From positions 1 through 8,421 of the forward strand of contig JAFRKU010000074.1 of the NCBI GenBank assembly GCA_017431585.1: a stretch of DNA of 8,421 nt. Direction: 5' to 3'. This document shows, piece by piece, positions 5,999 through 8,421 of the stretch (position 1 is its first letter; the number at the start of each line of letters is the position of its first letter). The notes under the pieces are model-generated. The model was not told where the DNA came from and did no database searches. It saw only the letters and a program-made list of their open reading frames with translations. Both the position numbers and the translations under genes were made by a program. The DNA is from a bacterium. GTDB lineage: Bacteria; Patescibacteriota; Microgenomatia; UBA1400; PJMF01.

Positions 5999-6007
5999 GG
6001 GGGGCAT

Positions 6008-7279
6008 ATGTCAAAAATGCCTAGCGTCAAGGAGATGGATTGGTCGGGGAAAACGGTGCTGGTGCGCACGGATTACAATGTGCCGCTTTCGCCGCGGGGG
6101 CACAAATGGATTGTGCGCGATCCACGGCGGATTATCACGAGTTTTGAGACAATAAATTTTTTGCGCGAACGGGGCAATAAAGTGATTTTGATGAGCCACT
6201 TGGGTCGGCCGAAAAGCCGCGAAGACGGACAGTGTTCGCTGCTGCCGGTGGCGGGGTATTTGCAAAAAAATACTGATTGGCCGGTGGAATTTATCGATGA
6301 GTTGGACGATTGGGACAGTGTGCGGGCGACGATTGCCGCCGGTGAGCCCGGAAGTGTGTTTTTGCTAGAAAATTTGCGTTTTCATCCCGGCGAGAAACAA
6401 AATGATCCGCAGCTGGCGAAGAATTTGGCGAGTTTAGCCGATTTTTTCGTCAATGAGGCTTTCAGCAGTTGTCACCGGGAGCATGCGAGCGTGGTGGGCG
6501 TGGCTAAGCTGCTGCCGAGTGCGGCGGGGGTGGCGCTGGACAGCGAAGTGCGCGCTTTTTCGCAATTGCTGGACAATCCGGTGCATCCTTTTGTGGTGGT
6601 AGTCGGCGGAGCCAAAATATCCGATAAGATTGATCCGATTGTGAATTTGGCGCGGCGGGCGGATGCCGTTTTGATTGGCGGCGGGGTGGCGAATAACTTT
6701 TTGAAAGCGGTGGGGCTGGCGGTGCAAAAGTCTTATTTGCAAGATGCGCCGGCCGATTGGCGTAAAGAGGGACGAGATTTCGTGGATGTAGCCAATGAAA
6801 TTTTGCAGGAGAATAGATCGTATAGATTGCTGAAAGACGGCTACATCCCGCTGCCGAAAATAATTTATCCGGTGGACGTGGTGGCGGCAGCGGCGATTGA
6901 TTCGCGCAAAACGAGCATTGTGGAGTTGACCAGCAACGAGAAAATTTGTGATCGATGTAACCAAATGTACTTGGACATCGGGCCAAAAACGATTAAACTT
7001 TACCGGGAACTGATTATGCAGGCGGAAACGGTGTTTTGGAACGGGCCGATGGGGGCGTTTGAAAAAGCACCATTTGTGCACGGAACCAAAGAAATTGCGC
7101 GAGCGGTGGCCAAAACCGGCGGGGTGACACTAGTGGGCGGCGGCGACACGATCGCAGCTTTGGATCGATTTGGCTATTTCAACAGTGTGGATTACGTGAG
7201 CATGGCTGGGTCGGCGGCGCTGGAGTTTTTGTCTGGCAAAAGGCTGCCGGGCCTGGCGGCTTTGGAAAGAGAGCAATGA
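6008..7279 (+). CDS. pgk: phosphoglycerate kinase
   Basis: A 423-residue cytoplasmic enzyme that interconverts 1,3-bisphosphoglycerate + ADP and 3-phosphoglycerate + ATP in lower glycolysis. N-domain substrate residues are present: RTDYNVPL (20-27, Asp22 and Asn24), Arg in DPRRI (38-42), SHLGRP (63-68, His64 and Arg67), ENLRFHPGE (121-129, Arg124) and CHREHAS (155-161, Arg157). C-domain nucleotide motifs are GGAKISDKI (200-208, Lys203 and Lys207), LIGGGVANNFLKA (222-234), FWNGPMGAFE (343-352) and VGGGDT (376-381). The usual STGGGASLE phosphate loop near the C terminus is instead SMAGSAALE (398-406), losing the Thr and two of three Gly. There is extra sequence around 270-285. I start at 6008 because the promoter rules out GTG 5978; 6017 (MPSVKEMDWSG) is equally plausible from family alignment. 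The stop overlaps the next gene (ATGA). The identity is secure; activity with the altered loop is not. Confidence 0.95.
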   Translation: MSKMPSVKEMDWSGKTVLVRTDYNVPLSPRGHKWIVRDPRRIITSFETINFLRERGNKVILMSHLGRPKSREDGQCSLLPVAGYLQKNTDWPVEFIDELDDWDSVRATIAAGEPGSVFLLENLRFHPGEKQNDPQLAKNLASLADFFVNEAFSSCHREHASVVGVAKLLPSAAGVALDSEVRAFSQLLDNPVHPFVVVVGGAKISDKIDPIVNLARRADAVLIGGGVANNFLKAVGLAVQKSYLQDAPADWRKEGRDFVDVANEILQENRSYRLLKDGYIPLPKIIYPVDVVAAAAIDSRKTSIVELTSNEKICDRCNQMYLDIGPKTIKLYRELIMQAETVFWNGPMGAFEKAPFVHGTKEIARAVAKTGGVTLVGGGDTIAALDRFGYFNSVDYVSMAGSAALEFLSGKRLPGLAALEREQ

Positions 7280-7455
7280 GTTTTGACGATGGTTTGAGTT
7301 CGTATAATATGTCGCGCCAGCAGGAGCGGGTGAAAGACACGATATTTTTTTACATCGGGCACGGTTTGGCGACGGCGATCCGGTTCGCGGCCAAAATTTT
7401 GGCGATGTTTGTGAAAGAATTTGCGAATTCTTTCAAAACGATTTTTCATATGTAA
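7276..7455 (+). CDS. 59-residue hypothetical protein coupled to pgk
   Basis: The frame starts with an ATG overlapping the pgk stop (ATGA, 7276-7279) and ends at TAA 7453-7455. A purine-rich GGAAAGAGAG (7264-7273) precedes it, so translational coupling or reinitiation is likely. The product has a polar N-terminal 20 residues (MSFDDGLSSYNMSRQQERV), then a region that is hydrophobic or amphipathic to the end (DTIFFYIGHGLATAIRF, KILAMFVKEFANSFKTIF), with Lys/Arg on one face. That suggests a membrane-surface helix or a single membrane segment. I recognise no family. It ends 14 bp before a strong hairpin, consistent with being the last gene of a pgk transcript. The support is overlap, composition and position only. 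Confidence 0.6.
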   Translation: MSFDDGLSSYNMSRQQERVKDTIFFYIGHGLATAIRFAAKILAMFVKEFANSFKTIFHM

Positions 7456-7469
7456 AGACTGAGGCGGAG

Positions 7470-7502
7470 CTCTCGCTGGTCGCGCGACGCGACCAGCGAG
7501 AG
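7470..7502. terminator. perfect 15-bp hairpin between convergent genes
   Basis: CTCTCGCTGGTCGCG (7470-7484) and its exact reverse complement (7488-7502) flank a CGA loop. It starts 14 bp after the stop of the 59-codon gene and lies downstream of the FISUMP gene on the other strand. Neither side has a T run, so it is not a textbook intrinsic terminator. A U-less terminator, an RNA 3'-end stabiliser or a recombination hairpin are the options. Confidence 0.6.
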
Positions 7503-7511
7503 TGGTAGACA

Positions 7512-7534
7512 AACCCGGGAGTTACTCCCGGGTT
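7512..7534. terminator. second perfect hairpin, 10-bp stem
   Basis: AACCCGGGAG (7512-7521) and CTCCCGGGTT (7525-7534) pair exactly across a TTA loop, nine bases after the previous hairpin. Read leftward it is followed by TGTCT, a very poor U tract. Weaker 4-bp stems follow at 7536-7545 and 7546-7556. The remainder of 7456-7593 shows no gene. The cluster probably separates convergent transcripts. Confidence 0.55.
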
Positions 7535-7593
7535 GGGGCTCGCCCGGCCGCAGGCCATAAAATCTGCTCTTCCTTTTACTGGCGCTACCCAAT

Positions 7594-8421
7594 TTATTGG
7601 CTGACGCAGCGAATGTTGCGACCGTAGTACTTAGCACCATTGTATGGTTGAGCAACATTAGTATCAGAAGTAGCAAGCCAAAAGTATGCCGTAGTGCTCC
7701 CACCATTCGTCGACGACCAGAAATAGGCCCTTTTGCCATGGTCATAGGGCGGGTTAGACGGTTCACGACCACCGGCGTAAATTGTTGCGAAATTGCCACC
7801 AGGCTGGAAAAAGGATAAAACATTACCAACACTAGAGTACAACGAGGCGAAGGAACTAATGGTAGGCAAATACCAGCCGCTGGGACAAATGCCTTGACGC
7901 GGTTCGGTAGGTTGGTAGTCTTGATCATAGTATGCATTGGCGTCTTGGACGGCGGCTTGCCAGTTGTAGTAGTAGCCGTCGTATGAGTCGTCATACAAAC
8001 AGGCGCCGTAGAGGCCAGAGCCAATACTGTCTTTTGAATAGCCATCCGGATCGCCTGTCCAGACACCGTTGCCACAATTACCAAATTTAAGATTGTTAGC
8101 CATCCAACAGCGACCGTCGGCAAATTTGCGCACTGTATAGGAAACATTATTTCGGACATCAATAAAGTTGCCTACAGCAGTATAACCAGTGCCGCCAGGA
8201 GTTGTAAAAGTGTTACAAAAATCGCTAGTAAAATCTTGCATGGTAGTCGGAATGCGGATACATTTGCTCAAAGCAGTCGACCATTTACTCCCGTTCCCGC
8301 AATAATCGTTGCCTGGTTTACACGCTAATTCGTGGCCACTAATGTAATCAGTTGCTCCCACTTTCACATATTTACCAAATTCCAAGTAACCGGCCGGGAT
8401 AGTGGCCGCGCGCGCTAGCGC
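7594..8421 (-). CDS. secreted FISUMP-domain protein (paralogue 2), 5' end beyond the window
   Basis: The last 275 codons of a second FISUMP gene. The frame stays open to the right edge, and its first visible residues ALARAATIP match the signal-peptidase region of paralogue 1 (RASRAAQMP). A TTG at 8385 is therefore an internal Leu and not the start. After a cysteine-containing N-terminal region, MQDFTSDFCNTF and GYTAVGNFIDVRNN correspond to MQNFTSAMCDAF and GYTYVGTLTDERDG in paralogue 1. The FISUMP core shows YTVRKFADGRCWMANNLKF, YYYNWQAAV, CPSGWYLPTISSFASL, YFWSST and the terminal GRNIRC motif. Loops between these blocks differ strongly from paralogue 1, the pattern of a family with a fixed scaffold and changing surface. 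Unlike paralogue 1, its 3' end lacks the 47-bp element. Promoter, leader and most of the signal peptide are not visible. Confidence 0.88.
   Translation of the reverse strand, partial: ALARAATIPAGYLEFGKYVKVGATDYISGHELACKPGNDYCGNGSKWSTALSKCIRIPTTMQDFTSDFCNTFTTPGGTGYTAVGNFIDVRNNVSYTVRKFADGRCWMANNLKFGNCGNGVWTGDPDGYSKDSIGSGLYGACLYDDSYDGYYYNWQAAVQDANAYYDQDYQPTEPRQGICPSGWYLPTISSFASLYSSVGNVLSFFQPGGNFATIYAGGREPSNPPYDHGKRAYFWSSTNGGSTTAYFWLATSDTNVAQPYNGAKYYGRNIRCVSQ
8412..8421. other. GC palindrome at the window edge, probably half of a longer hairpin
   Basis: GCGCTAGCGC is a perfect 10-bp palindrome preceded by GGCCGCGC (8404-8411). If symmetry continues past the edge it would be a long GC-rich inverted repeat like that at 1089-1115 and at the same place in the protein (the signal-peptidase site). 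Only the visible half is supported. Confidence 0.4.

Noticed and set aside
5978..6007. GTG at 5978 as the pgk start (10 extra residues)
   Set aside because: It lies inside the spacer of a good promoter (-35 5970-5975, -10 5993-5998), so an mRNA from that promoter would not contain it. The family N terminus also begins near MPSVKEMDWSG.
6434..7081. Long minus-strand open frame inside pgk (215 codons)
   Set aside because: It lies wholly antisense to an unmistakable pgk, has no family motif, and is rich in His/Arg/Gln as expected of an antisense shadow.
8383..8385. TTG at 8385 as the start of the second FISUMP gene
   Set aside because: The frame continues open to the edge and encodes ALARAATIP, matching the signal-peptidase region of paralogue 1. 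The gene is truncated by the window.
1..8421. CRISPR array, IS element or prophage genes
   Set aside because: No regularly spaced repeats, transposase motifs, terminal inverted repeats with target duplications, or phage proteins were seen.

Overview
The window reads as a bacterial chromosome segment, most likely from the Candidate Phyla Radiation (Patescibacteria, possibly Saccharibacteria). This rests on the gene mix: two secreted FISUMP-domain paralogues, a giant multi-spanning membrane protein with a large extracytoplasmic domain, an ALG5-like glycosyltransferase and a divergent phosphoglycerate kinase. TGA ends pgk and the glycosyltransferase gene at family-typical lengths, so the recoded TGA=Gly code of SR1/Gracilibacteria is not indicated. 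The lineage is an inference and no rRNA is present to settle it.

Layout. Positions 1-81 may hold the last 26 codons of a rightward gene. A 47-bp element (87-133) separates it from a leftward FISUMP gene (134-1258). That gene has an unusual control region (1259-1482): an extended -10 promoter, an 8-bp inverted repeat against it, and a leader of about 191 nt with long-range helices. A second identical copy of the 47-bp element (1564-1610) follows, so the whole FISUMP transcription unit lies between direct repeats. Next, leftward, come the 1117-residue membrane protein (1631-4984) and a GT2 glycosyltransferase (5030-5827). A divergent promoter region (5828-6007) leads to rightward pgk (6008-7279) and an overlapping 59-codon gene (7276-7455). 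Two perfect GC-rich hairpins (7470-7534) fill the convergent gap before a second leftward FISUMP gene (7594 to beyond 8421).

How the parts fit. The GT2 enzyme probably loads a sugar onto a polyprenyl phosphate. The large membrane protein resembles GT-C/YfhO-type enzymes that use such donors outside the membrane, so the two look like a surface-glycan module. The FISUMP proteins are predicted secreted surface or adhesion-type proteins. PGK belongs to lower glycolysis and has no clear functional link to its neighbours.

The most interesting signal is the FISUMP leader at 1259-1449. Its predicted first nucleotide is also the first base of an 11-bp long-range helix. An 18-bp helix in it is unbroken only in the RNA sense of the gene, through a G-U wobble. 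The segment that can mask the Shine-Dalgarno (GACCTT) is also complementary to an upstream copy of the same AAGGTC sequence. This is the architecture of an anti-SD/anti-anti-SD switch, and I do not recognise it as a known riboswitch class. All structures were paired by eye, without energy calculation.
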